From: Leucobacter aridicollis | GTDB lineage: Bacteria > Actinomycetota > Actinomycetes > Actinomycetales > Microbacteriaceae | Length of the DNA: 64,000 nt | NCBI RefSeq assembly: GCF_013409595.1 | Contig: NZ_JACCBD010000001.1 | Coordinates: 2,852,001-2,916,000, forward strand | Reading direction: 5' to 3' | Part shown: positions 17,649 to 26,803 of the stretch, piece by piece | Numbering within the stretch: the first letter of the stretch is position 1 | Layout of the letters: each line of letters starts with the position of its first letter | Notes under the pieces: generated by a model | What the model was told of the DNA's origin: nothing | The model's database searches: none | What the model saw: only the letters and a program-made list of their open reading frames with translations | Program-made: the position numbers and the translations under genes

Positions 17649-18391
17649 CAGAGATCTGGGCCCACGCACGAGGCGAGGGCGCCCCAATTGCAAACCTCCT
17701 CTCCTCCTACGAACAGGCGGTGCTCGAAGCCCCCGACGGCCTCGAACTCGACGTGCACCGCACCCGCGACGGCCACCTCGTCTGCGCGCATGACCCCGTG
17801 CTCTACGACGAGGCCGGCAAGGCCTGGGATATCGGGGCGCTCGACTATGCCGAGCTGAGTCACTACGTCGATCCGCGAACCACAGGCCCTGAGGGGCGTG
17901 TCAGCAGGCTCGACGAGGTCTACGAGCTTCTCCGGCCAACGGGCATGCGGCTGAACATCGAGGCAAAGAACCTCGAACGACGCTACCCGATGATGGCCGA
18001 GACAATCGCAGCCTCTGTCGCGGCCTCCGGCATGGCAGACCGCATCGTGGTGAGCGCATTTCACCACAGGTTGCTCCTCGACCTGCGCAACCACGCACCG
18101 GGCCTCGCGCTCGCGGCGCTCTATGCAGACGGCCTCATTCGTCCGTGGGACTATCTCGCGGGCATCGATATCCAGGAGGCGCATCCGCACTTCACTTCTC
18201 TCCGCGACAAGCAAACCGTTGTCGGACTACTGGAAGCAGGAATTACCATCCGTGCCTGGACTGTCAACGATTCATCCCTCTGGTACGAACTTGCGAAATT
18301 CGGAGTCCACGCGATTATCACAGACTTCCCGGTGTCTGCACGAGCTGCCATCGGGCGACAAAGAGAATTGCTCTCCGCCCAACGCTCGTAG
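17645..18391 (+). CDS. Glycerophosphodiester phosphodiesterase-family protein (248 aa)
   Basis: A GDPD-type TIM-barrel protein. Visible motifs are AHARGEGAP at the N-terminus (in place of the usual HRG), LELDVHRTRDGHLVCAHDP (metal-binding Glu/Asp and catalytic His), LNIEAKN, and the C-terminal AWTVND followed by ITDFP, all in family order. It has no signal peptide, so it acts in the cytosol. It overlaps the regulator gene. Whether it hydrolyses glycerophosphodiesters or a sugar-linked phosphodiester from wall teichoic material is open. Confidence 0.8.
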   Translation: MTEIWAHARGEGAPIANLLSSYEQAVLEAPDGLELDVHRTRDGHLVCAHDPVLYDEAGKAWDIGALDYAELSHYVDPRTTGPEGRVSRLDEVYELLRPTGMRLNIEAKNLERRYPMMAETIAASVAASGMADRIVVSAFHHRLLLDLRNHAPGLALAALYADGLIRPWDYLAGIDIQEAHPHFTSLRDKQTVVGLLEAGITIRAWTVNDSSLWYELAKFGVHAIITDFPVSARAAIGRQRELLSAQRS

Positions 18392-18654
18392 CGTGTCGCC
18401 CGGAGCGCCCTAAGCGCGATAGCATTTAACCCCGAATCCGCCTTAAAGGATTGAAGCGCGATTTGAAGGGTTGCGCAATGCGCATAGGGAGCCCTATACC
18501 TGCTGTCATGTCTACTGACCTAGATGTGAGTACTTGAACCAGACCGGTGACAGGTGCCGCGATCTAGAAACGCACTTGGGAGTCAGCGTAATGTTCGGGC
18601 ACTACAGATCTCGCGAGAGCACCCTCCACTACACACCTGGACGCGGCAGCTAAC

Positions 18655-19160
18655 CGAGGCGGACATCATCTGAACCTGTTTGGTCCATGCGACGTTGCTC
18701 CATTTGATGACGCCACCACCACTGCCGCCCCAGCCGCACCCGCGGGAACCATCGTACTTACCCCACATGTTGCCGCGGCCAGGTAGGTAACGGGCTTTGT
18801 ACCCTTTTCCACTATAGGCAGCCCGCGCCCCGGGAGTTGAGGACGACAGCCCAGTCGTACCTGACTCTCGTATCTGAGGAGATGCCGATCACCTAAGAAC
18901 CCGCTCTGAGGTCTACCAAGTGCCCGCTCCTGGCACCACCCAGCGTTCCAGCAACTTGAAAGTGCTGCTCTACTCGTGCCGAGAACGACCACAAGCTGGT
19001 GCGTCTCTCCTTCTTCGCTGGCAAAGGAGATCTCGCCGAGAATTGCCGGCTGGCTATTTCCATCGAGTACTACTGCAGGCACGGCCGGGCCAAAAGCCCG
19101 GCATAACCGCAATGTCGCTGGCTTCCGCACCGATGATAACTTCGCCAGCTAGACGTGCGT
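18655..19160 (-). pseudogene. Decayed copy of the secreted protein gene at 34803-35480
   Basis: Minus-strand sequence matches the intact gene at 34803-35480 over most of its length. It includes the segments coding for EEGETHQL, the Cys/Trp region, the Gly-rich C-terminus and the end reading KQVQMMSAS. Several frameshifts and in-frame stops break the copy, and its signal-peptide end is missing. It lies at the downstream end of the sigma-factor gene. It shows that this inserted segment once shared cargo with the right half of the conjugative element. Confidence 0.8.
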
Positions 19161-19187
19161 CAGAACCAACTCATCGCGCGGGCCCGG

Positions 19188-20960
19188 TTAGGTCGCCATT
19201 CGCCACCAGACGCGCTGAGGCCCCACCGAGGAGTTCCCTTGCCAGTATCGAAGATCTCCGAGCTCAGACCGCGCGTAGGGGACTGTCAGCACGTACTCGC
19301 CGGGGCCCGTTGCAGGCTGGTGAGTGGCAAGCGCTCCCAGTGCGGTCGATTGAATGTTTACCACCTGGTTGAGGGTCGGGGTATCAAGCCCCGTGACCCG
19401 AATCGTGGTTTGTTGCGGTGCTGTCTGTTCAACACTTATCGCAAGACCCCTACCAACCTGATAGGTCCCGATGTTGGCGATAGCATCTGCGACCTCGGAG
19501 CCTTTGTGCAAGTAGGTCTGGACGCCGGTGACGGTGATTGTTCCCATCAATTTCGTAGGTGTGAAGACCCAACGTCCTTGCCCGTCAGCCACGATACTCT
19601 GGCTAAACGCCTCACCTCTTTCATTGGTAACCGTGAGATCGATACGAGCATGGGGGGCTCCGGATCCAACGAGCCTGGGGTAGACGCCCACCTCGATGCC
19701 ATCTGCTGGTATCGCGCTTAAAGGTGACGGGGCCACAGCCGCCGGCTGAGGAGGCGTGAGAGCATCAGTGGCACCTACGTCTGAAGGCGTTGCATTGTCG
19801 TTTAGAATCGGGTCTTGGCTTGCAGCTTCTGTTTCGCTTGAAACCTCCCACTCACTATCCGCAGCAGCGTCTTCCTGATCGTTGGCCGCGTTGTCATTCT
19901 GATCCTCAGCGGTTTGTTCGGATCGTTTTGCATCGATGGACGTTGGAGTTCCCGGTAGACGACTAATCGGAGCGGTTGTGGGTGCTGCTGCCGTCGCAGA
20001 GAGAGCAAGGGTCGCAGCAAGGGCTCCCGCCGAGATCAGCGCCATGGGCGTCGTAAATGACTTGATCGCGCCTGCTTTAGCGAGGCTGCCCTCGGGGGAC
20101 AATAGTGAAGGCTGCGACGCAAGTGCGGCCGCGAAGCTTTCAGCTGCAGCAGGTGATGAAGCTCCCGATTGAAGCCATGCTACAAACTGTTGAGCACCCA
20201 CTCCACCGAGAATTCCTGGCAGCAATACAAGCGCGAGGCGCGAATGGACTTCCTCGGATTGCCCCGCAAGGATTGAGCACCTTCTGCAGTCTACGAGGTG
20301 GGCGTCCAGCTTCCTCTTTGCGGCGGCGCTAGCTTTTCCACGCGCGAGCTGCGGGAGTTTCTCAACAACCCGCCTGCACCCCTCGGGGAGATCTGATTGA
20401 GGTTCAAGATTCGCTGCAATCCATGCTTGCTTGAACCCTTCTCGCGCGCGAAGCAGCAGTGCTGAGGTGCTGTTCTCGCTCATCCCGAGGAAGACGCAGA
20501 AGTCTTTTACAGGGAGGTCTTCCACCTCTCGGTACCAAAGAACTTCCTGCCAGCGCGTGGGGAGTGTATTGAACACTTGGTAAGTGAATGATTTCTCAAG
20601 GATGGTGTCGCCAATATCTGGCGATCCAGCTGAGGAAAGTTCAAACACGTCGTCGTTGTTGCCTGTGATCTCTGATTCGGCGTTACTCCGGGACATGTTT
20701 GTAGCAATATTTCGCGCAGTCATCATCGCGTACGCCCGGAATGCTGTTTGCGGGCCTTTCCCGGCCTGGATCTGCTGGAGGATGCGCATGAACGTCTCTT
20801 GGGCAATATCGTCCGCGTCGAACCCAGTGAAGCATCGAATCGCGACGGTGAGATTCGATGAGTGCCGTTTCCACAACTCTGCATATGCGTCATTGATGCC
20901 GCTTCGCGTGAGCTCGACAAGAGCCATGTCGGATGCGTTTGAGATGTCAATTTTAGGCAT
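19188..20960 (-). CDS. ECF sigma factor fused to a zinc-finger, transmembrane anti-sigma region (590 aa)
   Basis: Residues 20-95 are a sigma-70 region 2 (DADDIAQETFMRI, then AYAMMTARNIA) and 125-185 a region 4 helix-turn-helix (LPTRWQEVLWYREVEDLPVK). An anti-sigma zinc-finger signature HLVDCRRC follows at 221-228, then one or two hydrophobic segments (241-263, 304-325), an acidic disordered stretch and an Ig-like C-terminal region that should lie outside the membrane. The ATG at 20960 gives the MPKID start. Sigma factors with fused anti-sigma tails exist in actinobacteria, but a large outward domain next to sortase pilin genes suggests surface-signal control of pili. Confidence 0.85.
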   Translation of the reverse strand: MPKIDISNASDMALVELTRSGINDAYAELWKRHSSNLTVAIRCFTGFDADDIAQETFMRILQQIQAGKGPQTAFRAYAMMTARNIATNMSRSNAESEITGNNDDVFELSSAGSPDIGDTILEKSFTYQVFNTLPTRWQEVLWYREVEDLPVKDFCVFLGMSENSTSALLLRAREGFKQAWIAANLEPQSDLPEGCRRVVEKLPQLARGKASAAAKRKLDAHLVDCRRCSILAGQSEEVHSRLALVLLPGILGGVGAQQFVAWLQSGASSPAAAESFAAALASQPSLLSPEGSLAKAGAIKSFTTPMALISAGALAATLALSATAAAPTTAPISRLPGTPTSIDAKRSEQTAEDQNDNAANDQEDAAADSEWEVSSETEAASQDPILNDNATPSDVGATDALTPPQPAAVAPSPLSAIPADGIEVGVYPRLVGSGAPHARIDLTVTNERGEAFSQSIVADGQGRWVFTPTKLMGTITVTGVQTYLHKGSEVADAIANIGTYQVGRGLAISVEQTAPQQTTIRVTGLDTPTLNQVVNIQSTALGALATHQPATGPGEYVLTVPYARSELGDLRYWQGNSSVGPQRVWWRMAT

Positions 20961-21041
20961 TGTTGTCTCTGTGGGTTTGGTCCAGCATAAACCCATGCTG
21001 GATGGTTGTTTGGACTAGTGCTTGAAGTATTTTCAGAGTCG

Positions 21042-21069
21042 CGTCAGATTCTGTGCGTCATATGCGTCT
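21042..21069 (+). promoter_or_regulatory. ECF-type promoter candidate ahead of a short RNA
   Basis: CGTCAGATT, two bases, 13 bases, then GTCT: the same block and exact spacing as upstream of the sortase and the shaft pilin. It points away from the sigma gene towards a strong terminator at 21178, with no protein gene between. Confidence 0.55.
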
Positions 21070-21075
21070 ATGTAT

Positions 21076-21224
21076 CTGGTCGGGTGATGAATCTATCTGG
21101 TTGGTTCAGCGCCTTGCCTGTTGTGTGAGCGAGATGTCCGCGCCCCCCAGTGGAAGTTTCGCATAACCACGCCGCATGCCCGCTTGCCGGGGACCCCCCG
21201 TCCCGGCAAGCGGGCACTTTCGTT
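21076..21224 (+). ncRNA. Candidate small RNA of about 145 nt in the pilus locus
   Basis: It is defined by a promoter-like site at 21042-21069 and a perfect 14-bp hairpin (21178-21215) followed by TTTCGTTTT. The interval has only very short frames (13 aa or less) without good ribosome binding sites. A role in controlling pilin expression is an inference. Confidence 0.4.
21178..21224 (+). terminator. Strong rho-independent terminator
   Basis: A perfect 14-bp GC-rich stem (GCCCGCTTGCCGGG at 21178-21191, its complement at 21202-21215) with a 10-base loop, then ACTTTCGTTTT on the plus strand. No plus-strand protein gene lies upstream within 2 kb, which is why a short RNA is proposed. Confidence 0.75.
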
Positions 21225-21257
21225 TTAGCGGGTTTCACGGGTAGCGATCTGCAGGTG

Positions 21258-21302
21258 AAAAGAAAGCCGGATCCGCTCCGTGAGGAGACAGACCCGGCTT
21301 TC
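21258..21302 (-). terminator. Rho-independent terminator of the pilin genes
   Basis: On the minus strand, an AAAGCCGG arm pairs with CCGGCTTT across an inner GGGTC/GATCC stem, and CTTTTC follows. It lies directly after the stop of the large LPLTG pilin and ends the pilus transcript before the sigma gene. Confidence 0.75.
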
Positions 21303-21310
21303 ATAGCAGG

Positions 21311-24300
21311 CTAGTTCCGGACTGCCTGACCTCGACGGCGTTGCAGCCACAAGCCAAGAAGCACGAGTACTCCAACTCCACCAGCTCCGAGGAAGATGGC
21401 GAAGGTGCCCATGCCACCCGTCAGGGGGAGCACAGGGCCCGTTGACTGCTCGTTCTCGATAGGCTGCTCGATCACTGTCGCGCCGAGCACATCGATGTAG
21501 CGAGGTGTCGGGTCAAGTTGATATCCCGCTGGTGCGCGAGTTTCAACGAGCCGGTAGCGGCCGTCATCGAGCGGCTTCACCAGGAACTTGCCTGGCTCTG
21601 GATCGGTATCCACGCCACCACAGTCAGCAGCTGACGTAACGACACAGTCCTTGACTGCGATCGTATCCCCAGCGGGCTGACCCTTGGAGTCGACTGGCGT
21701 AAGTTCCCACTCGGAACCTACGAGACGCTCGACGTCAGTCGTACCGGCAGCGATTTTCTCCCAAGCAAGCGAGGAGGGCAGCACCGTTATACCCGCAGGG
21801 TCGCAGTCCTCTTCGAGCGTACCTTCAGCTTCTGAGCCAGGGACAACGCAGGCGTTGTTCACGAGATTTCCCTCGCCGGTGCCAGCGGCAAGGGTGACCT
21901 CATACTCGATCACCACTCGGTTATCCTCTCCCTGGAGCAGTTCCGCAATCACCGCCTTGCCGTCAAGCAGCGTGAGACCAGCTGGGAGCGGGTCGCGCCT
22001 CGCGAGATCTACCTTATCGTCCTCGATCACAAGGTTCTTCAGGGTTTCGTCACCAGTGTTCGTCACTACGAGCCGGTACGGCACTGTGTCGCCAGACCGG
22101 TGCTCCGGGTAGTCATCAATGTCGTTCGCATCATGCCAATTACCCTGACTGTCCTGCACGTACTTCTTGAGAGTCACGGATCGCTTCGCGCCGATCTCAA
22201 ACTTGCTTGACGTGCGCATAATTAGCTTTGTTCTATCCGCCCGCGCTTCGGCCGTGTTGACAAAGACATCTTGATACGAAGCGCCTTCAGTGACCACTGG
22301 AATCGCGAATTCGTAACTGGCTCCTGGCACCAGCTTTGGACCTACCACCCGAATCGCCGTAGCGTCCGCCATAAAACTTGTCGACCAGATACTTGAACCG
22401 CTTGGGTTCCCGGCTTCACCGTTGCTTGGGTGGGCAGGATCAGCATCGATTGAGGCGGGATCCTTCGACGTGTAGTACACCGTTGCCCCAGCGGCGACCA
22501 CGGGTCCACTCAGCTTGTATGTACCGTGGAAATCAGTTCCCCGATGATCTCCGTTGTAAGGGAGAATATCGATGGTGTCAGTGAACGCTTGGACGCGCGA
22601 GTCGGTTGAACTAAGTCGCACTGTCCACAAACCATTGGCGACACCATTTTTCTGAGGCACAATCGATTCGGCTGCGGTCTTGGTAATCATCGTGATACCG
22701 CCATCAACAATTCTGGTCGACGCACTGTCTTTCGCAGTCATGCATTTGTCTTGGTTTCGTAAATCCTTGACCGTACAAGTCGCGGCAGCTAGCGCCTGAT
22801 TGGTAAACACGTCCCCGGGTTCGGCCGTACCAGAGATACGCGCTTTGAACGTCACAAAATAGTCAGTGTTCGTTCGCGCGTCTGGCAACGTCCAACTAAT
22901 CACGCCAGTTCCGGTGTCTACAGCAGTGGGCTCAAGGGAGGCGCTGCCCTGCAAATATTCAACACCGTTCGGCAGAACATCCTGCAGTTGAATATTCGCT
23001 ATCACCTGGTCCGAAAGGGATTCAGCGCGGACTCGAAGCGTGTAGTCAACGGTTGCCCCGGGCAAAACCTCTCCCTGAGCCACGGACTTCTCAACGACAG
23101 GCTTTGCGGATACGACTCGAAGCACATCTCGGCCGGGCCCGGCGAAAGGGTAGCGCAACCCTGGGGTAAGAACACCATACCCAGGGTGCTGGTCCGCTCG
23201 TGTCTCACGCGTACCCGTAAACCATTCGTCCCAATGGTAACCAGAATCATCCGTTATTTTGAACGACGTCCACGACCAGATATCTTGTCCAACCCGGACA
23301 TCATCTTTAACCTTCGAGTCAACGTATAAGTCCGCCCCATGGGAACTGCGCTGTTGAACAGACGCAAGAATGCCGTGAGGGACATTCACTCGGACGGCCT
23401 TTACAAGACTCAAGTCCGAAGGAAGTGTCTGAGTCCACCCTGTGGTTCCTCCGCAGTCAACAAAGGTATTGGGGTTATAGTTCGGGTGATTGGGGTTGAG
23501 GTTGTTGTTAATCCCATTACCGATGTAATACCAATAGCGCACGTTTTGACTGCCAGCGTATGGCTGCGTGCGACCTTCCTCGTCAACCCAACCGAGCGTT
23601 GCGGACTGAAACTTCACATACTTTGTATCAAGAACCTGGCAGAGCTGCGCGTCGGTGTAGCCTGAGCGGATAGGCACAGCTACCCCAGATACAGCACGCA
23701 CTGTATCCTGTGCCATGGCAAGAGACGTATTCTGCCAAGCAGTTCCCGGAAGCGGCTCGGGCAAGGTGCCCAGGACCCAGCCTCCCGTCCAGCTTCCGCG
23801 AAGTGCGGAAGCGCTGGCCGAGTTGTTCGCAGCATCATCGGCTACAACAGCACCGCTTCCTGGCGCAACGTAGTTAATTTGCGGAACGGTAAGGGAGATA
23901 TCTCCAGGACGTTGATACGTGAATGAGAACTTGATCAGCCCCGACGCCACCACATCCCATTTGGACGGGAGGTCGACGCCCGCTCCGTCTTTTGTGGGTA
24001 CCTGTTGTTTCGAATAATCAATACCAGCGAGAGTCAAACGAAATTGATTGGTTCCGGTGCGAGTAAGTGAACAAGTTCCCGGAAATGAGGCCTTCCGATC
24101 TGCTGGGGCATCGGAGCTAGAGTATGGGTGTCCTGATGACCCGTAATTAAGCGGTTCACACCCCACGGCCTGAAGCTGTGTTCCGGCAGTGTTGGTTAAG
24201 TTGATTGTGTAAGTCAGAGAGCTGGGTCCGCGCTCCCCGCCTGGAGAATGCCGCAAAGACCACGGAAACATTACTGTGTCATCAGGCGAGCCAGGAGTAG

Positions 24301-24895
24301 CGATCGGGTTTCCGCCATCGAATTTGATGTCCATTCCAAACGGGTTCACAATATTCAGCGCAGGCGTCGTGGCGCTCACTCCCCCCACACTTCCCCGAAC
24401 CAACACTTTGTCGCCGCTGGAGCCCGTGACCTCTATGCCACTCACCATCAGTTCCGCCGTGCCCTGATCTCGAGTACCGAAATTACAGATCAGCCTCGAG
24501 CCGTCTGTTGAGATTTCGGAAACAGGGTCTAGAGGCACCGAGGGATTCAGGGTGTCAGTAAGGCAAGAAGCAGGCAGCTTGGTAAACGCCCCGTTTTCAA
24601 CTGAGAGCATAAGCGTGACGTTGTCGACAGGATCGTTCGAAGGCGCAGGAGAATCATCATTGACGTTGTACCTCCAAACGGACTCCACTGTGTCTTTCGT
24701 CGACACTTCGTTTGGGGTACTCGCTTGCCACTCACCCTCGAGCTCGTAAACCGTGGCAGCCTGAGCAGGCTGCGACTCCACAATCCCTGCTGAGCAAACG
24801 AGTGCTGCACTTACGCTGAGAGCAACGACAGTCTTCCTCGACGCTCTCAGTTTTCGCTTGAGATATCTCGGTCGTTCCGTTCTCCGCTTTTGCAT
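21311..24895 (-). CDS. Very large LPLTG cell-wall-anchored surface pilin/adhesin (1194 aa)
   Basis: A secreted protein with a basic N-terminus and signal peptide (about residues 15-47, ending QPAQAA), and a C-terminal sorting signal: LPLTG, hydrophobic helix, QRRRGQ tail. The middle holds several conserved-repeat/isopeptide-type domains (for instance around VEKSVAQGEVLPGATVDYTL and PYRLVVTNTGDETL), and a SpaA-like prealbumin domain lies near the end (YRLVETRAPAGY). It is probably the tip adhesin or ancillary pilin. GGAGGG five bases before the ATG at 24895 decides the start over one 24 bases upstream. Confidence 0.88.
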   Translation of the reverse strand: MQKRRTERPRYLKRKLRASRKTVVALSVSAALVCSAGIVESQPAQAATVYELEGEWQASTPNEVSTKDTVESVWRYNVNDDSPAPSNDPVDNVTLMLSVENGAFTKLPASCLTDTLNPSVPLDPVSEISTDGSRLICNFGTRDQGTAELMVSGIEVTGSSGDKVLVRGSVGGVSATTPALNIVNPFGMDIKFDGGNPIATPGSPDDTVMFPWSLRHSPGGERGPSSLTYTINLTNTAGTQLQAVGCEPLNYGSSGHPYSSSDAPADRKASFPGTCSLTRTGTNQFRLTLAGIDYSKQQVPTKDGAGVDLPSKWDVVASGLIKFSFTYQRPGDISLTVPQINYVAPGSGAVVADDAANNSASASALRGSWTGGWVLGTLPEPLPGTAWQNTSLAMAQDTVRAVSGVAVPIRSGYTDAQLCQVLDTKYVKFQSATLGWVDEEGRTQPYAGSQNVRYWYYIGNGINNNLNPNHPNYNPNTFVDCGGTTGWTQTLPSDLSLVKAVRVNVPHGILASVQQRSSHGADLYVDSKVKDDVRVGQDIWSWTSFKITDDSGYHWDEWFTGTRETRADQHPGYGVLTPGLRYPFAGPGRDVLRVVSAKPVVEKSVAQGEVLPGATVDYTLRVRAESLSDQVIANIQLQDVLPNGVEYLQGSASLEPTAVDTGTGVISWTLPDARTNTDYFVTFKARISGTAEPGDVFTNQALAAATCTVKDLRNQDKCMTAKDSASTRIVDGGITMITKTAAESIVPQKNGVANGLWTVRLSSTDSRVQAFTDTIDILPYNGDHRGTDFHGTYKLSGPVVAAGATVYYTSKDPASIDADPAHPSNGEAGNPSGSSIWSTSFMADATAIRVVGPKLVPGASYEFAIPVVTEGASYQDVFVNTAEARADRTKLIMRTSSKFEIGAKRSVTLKKYVQDSQGNWHDANDIDDYPEHRSGDTVPYRLVVTNTGDETLKNLVIEDDKVDLARRDPLPAGLTLLDGKAVIAELLQGEDNRVVIEYEVTLAAGTGEGNLVNNACVVPGSEAEGTLEEDCDPAGITVLPSSLAWEKIAAGTTDVERLVGSEWELTPVDSKGQPAGDTIAVKDCVVTSAADCGGVDTDPEPGKFLVKPLDDGRYRLVETRAPAGYQLDPTPRYIDVLGATVIEQPIENEQSTGPVLPLTGGMGTFAIFLGAGGVGVLVLLGLWLQRRRGQAVRN

Positions 24896-24948
24896 TCTTT
24901 CCCTCCGCACACTTGTCATGCTGTCTGCTTGTTCCGTTTTAAAGTGGG

Positions 24949-24995
24949 GTGTCAGGGGAGAGGGAGGAAATAGGCCTCCGCTCCCCCCCTTGACA
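24949..24995 (-). terminator. Large imperfect hairpin between the two pilin genes
   Basis: TGTCA and TGACA ends enclose a G-rich arm (GGGGAGAGGGAGG) facing a C-rich arm (CCTCCGCTCCCCCC). It sits between the shaft pilin stop and the large pilin start without a good T-run. It may act as a partial terminator or mRNA-stability element making shaft pilin more abundant than tip pilin. Confidence 0.45.
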
Positions 24996-25047
24996 ACGCT
25001 CGGCGCTCCTACCGGAGCTCAGTGCTGTCACCCACCACAGCCATGAA

Positions 25048-26565
25048 CTACTCCTGGATGGAGGTCTTACGACGGTTCATCAGCACCAAGCCGGCAGCAA
25101 CTGCGACTGCAGCAACACCACCTGCGATGATCAGGAACTGACCCGACCCACCGGTGAGCGGAAGCTCAGGGACTTCCTGCTGCGTGTTCAGGATCTCGAC
25201 GTTATCCGATACGGTCGTCTCGCCCTTCTTGACGGTCACTGCAGTGAACGGGTTGTCCGGGAGGACGTAACCGGCGGGAGCAGCGATCTCCTTGAGGACG
25301 TAGCAGCGCTGCTGCGCGTCGATAACGGGGTTCTCGCTGTCGCTCACGAAGAGGCCAGGGATCGAGATGACACCGGTACCTGCCGAGGTGAATGAAGTCT
25401 CACCTGCAACGGCGATTGCATCACCGGTTGCTTCAGCAGCCGAGCAGTCGTCTGCGTACGGGTCAACTGCGTTGTACACCTCGAACGTTGCGCCGTTCAG
25501 GCGACCCTCGGTACCAGTGGTGCCGGCGGCACGCTTCTGAACTTCGAGGCTGCCCCAGTTGCTCTTGACCTCGTTCGAAGGTACCGGCGGGTTGGTGTTC
25601 GGATCGAAGCCGGGGTTGTTCGGCCACAGCTCAGCCTGGTTAGTGATCGTACCGTTGCCGAGTTCGGTGACGGTACCTGCGAACACGACCTGGATCTTCT
25701 TGCCGGCCTGGGCGTTCGGGCCCTCGTTCAGCCATGCAAGACCTGCGGCGGTGAAGTTCATCGTAACCTGCTGGCCATCAACAGTGAGCGTGTAGTACGA
25801 CGCATCAAGTGCCGCACCATCGACGGTCACAGCCATGTCAGCGGGGTCAACCGGGGTGAGGCGTGAATCAAGGGTGTCTCGGATAGCGAACCCAGTCCAG
25901 TCCTCGCCCGTGGTGGGGATCGGAGCGGTAACCGGGAACTTCACGACTGAGCCAAGGCCCATGTCCTGCTGCGGGTCGATCGTCTTCTCGATCGATGCTT
26001 CGCCGTTCTTCGGGTATGCGTGTACGTCGTATACCCAACCGTTTTCGTGCGGCATTGGGACCGTCACGATGAACGGCGCTGCCGAGTCAATGATCTGTGC
26101 CGGAGCATCAGTCTCACAGACCTGGTACGCGCCAATCGGGAGTGCTACGTTTGCTGCACCCTTAGCGTCAGTACCGGGCAGAGTGATTGCGCTACCGAGC
26201 TCGTAGCCTGCGGGTGCCGTGCAGTTATCGCCAGGGGTGAGGCTTGCGAGAGCGTCCCAGTTCGATGCCACGGAGAGATCAACTGCTACGCCGTCCTTCA
26301 GCAGGGGGTAAGCGGTGAAGATCACACCTTCGACTGGATCGGTGAAATCACCGTCAGCAGGAGCCTCGCTGATGTCACCTTCCTTCGGGGTGACCTGGTG
26401 CAGGTACTTGTGTACCGTGAGCGACCCTGTGCGGTCGAAGTCGATATCCCCGAAGCTCTGCGGTGCAGCAACTGCTGCGCTGCTGGTTCCGAAGAGAGCG
26501 GTCAGCCCGATGGCGGCTGCGCCAATCGTTGCGGCGATCCGCCGCGGTGTGTTTCGTTCAGTCAA
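25048..26565 (-). CDS. SpaH/EbpB-type major shaft pilin (505 aa)
   Basis: A sortase-assembled pilus backbone subunit. A signal peptide (about residues 8-34) precedes the pilin motif GWVYDVHAYPKN at 177-187, whose Lys186 is the expected polymerisation lysine. The E-box YVLKEIAAPAGY lies near residue 425 and the LPLTG sorting signal near 471, with a hydrophobic helix and NRRKTS tail. The start is a TTG preceded by AAGGAGA; no ATG is available nearby. It lies between the sortase and the large pilin on the same strand, with its own promoter-like site at 26648-26675. Confidence 0.93.
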   Translation of the reverse strand: MTERNTPRRIAATIGAAAIGLTALFGTSSAAVAAPQSFGDIDFDRTGSLTVHKYLHQVTPKEGDISEAPADGDFTDPVEGVIFTAYPLLKDGVAVDLSVASNWDALASLTPGDNCTAPAGYELGSAITLPGTDAKGAANVALPIGAYQVCETDAPAQIIDSAAPFIVTVPMPHENGWVYDVHAYPKNGEASIEKTIDPQQDMGLGSVVKFPVTAPIPTTGEDWTGFAIRDTLDSRLTPVDPADMAVTVDGAALDASYYTLTVDGQQVTMNFTAAGLAWLNEGPNAQAGKKIQVVFAGTVTELGNGTITNQAELWPNNPGFDPNTNPPVPSNEVKSNWGSLEVQKRAAGTTGTEGRLNGATFEVYNAVDPYADDCSAAEATGDAIAVAGETSFTSAGTGVISIPGLFVSDSENPVIDAQQRCYVLKEIAAPAGYVLPDNPFTAVTVKKGETTVSDNVEILNTQQEVPELPLTGGSGQFLIIAGGVAAVAVAAGLVLMNRRKTSIQE

Positions 26566-26647
26566 CTGAACGTCTCCTTCCTAATAGAGAGTGCCCCTCT
26601 GGCTCTCGGGAAATTGACGCAGCTGCATTCAACAGCGTCCCCCATTG

Positions 26648-26675
26648 AGACCATACAGGCAGCCGTAATCTGACG
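26648..26675 (-). promoter_or_regulatory. ECF-type promoter candidate for the shaft pilin
   Basis: On the minus strand CGTCAGATTAC (26675-26665) is followed after exactly 13 bases by GTCT (26651-26648). The same arrangement lies upstream of the sortase gene. Transcription would begin near 26641, about 75 bases before the pilin start. Confidence 0.6.
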
Positions 26676-26754
26676 CGCACTTCCGAGTTTTTATTTTTTT
26701 ATAGATGCACGCAGTTTGGTTCGTGTGTTTTGGTCAATTACATGTGCGGTTCAG

Positions 26755-26770
26755 ACAATATCTATATTGT
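26755..26770. promoter_or_regulatory. AT-rich inverted repeat between sortase and shaft pilin genes
   Basis: ACAATA-TCTA-TATTGT stands out in high-GC surroundings about 80 bp upstream of the shaft pilin promoter candidate. A poly-T/A tract lies at 26688-26705. It could be an operator or activator site; the binding protein is unknown. Confidence 0.35.
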
Positions 26771-26803
26771 TTCCCTTGCCTGAACTGTGGCTTTTCAATG
26801 TAT

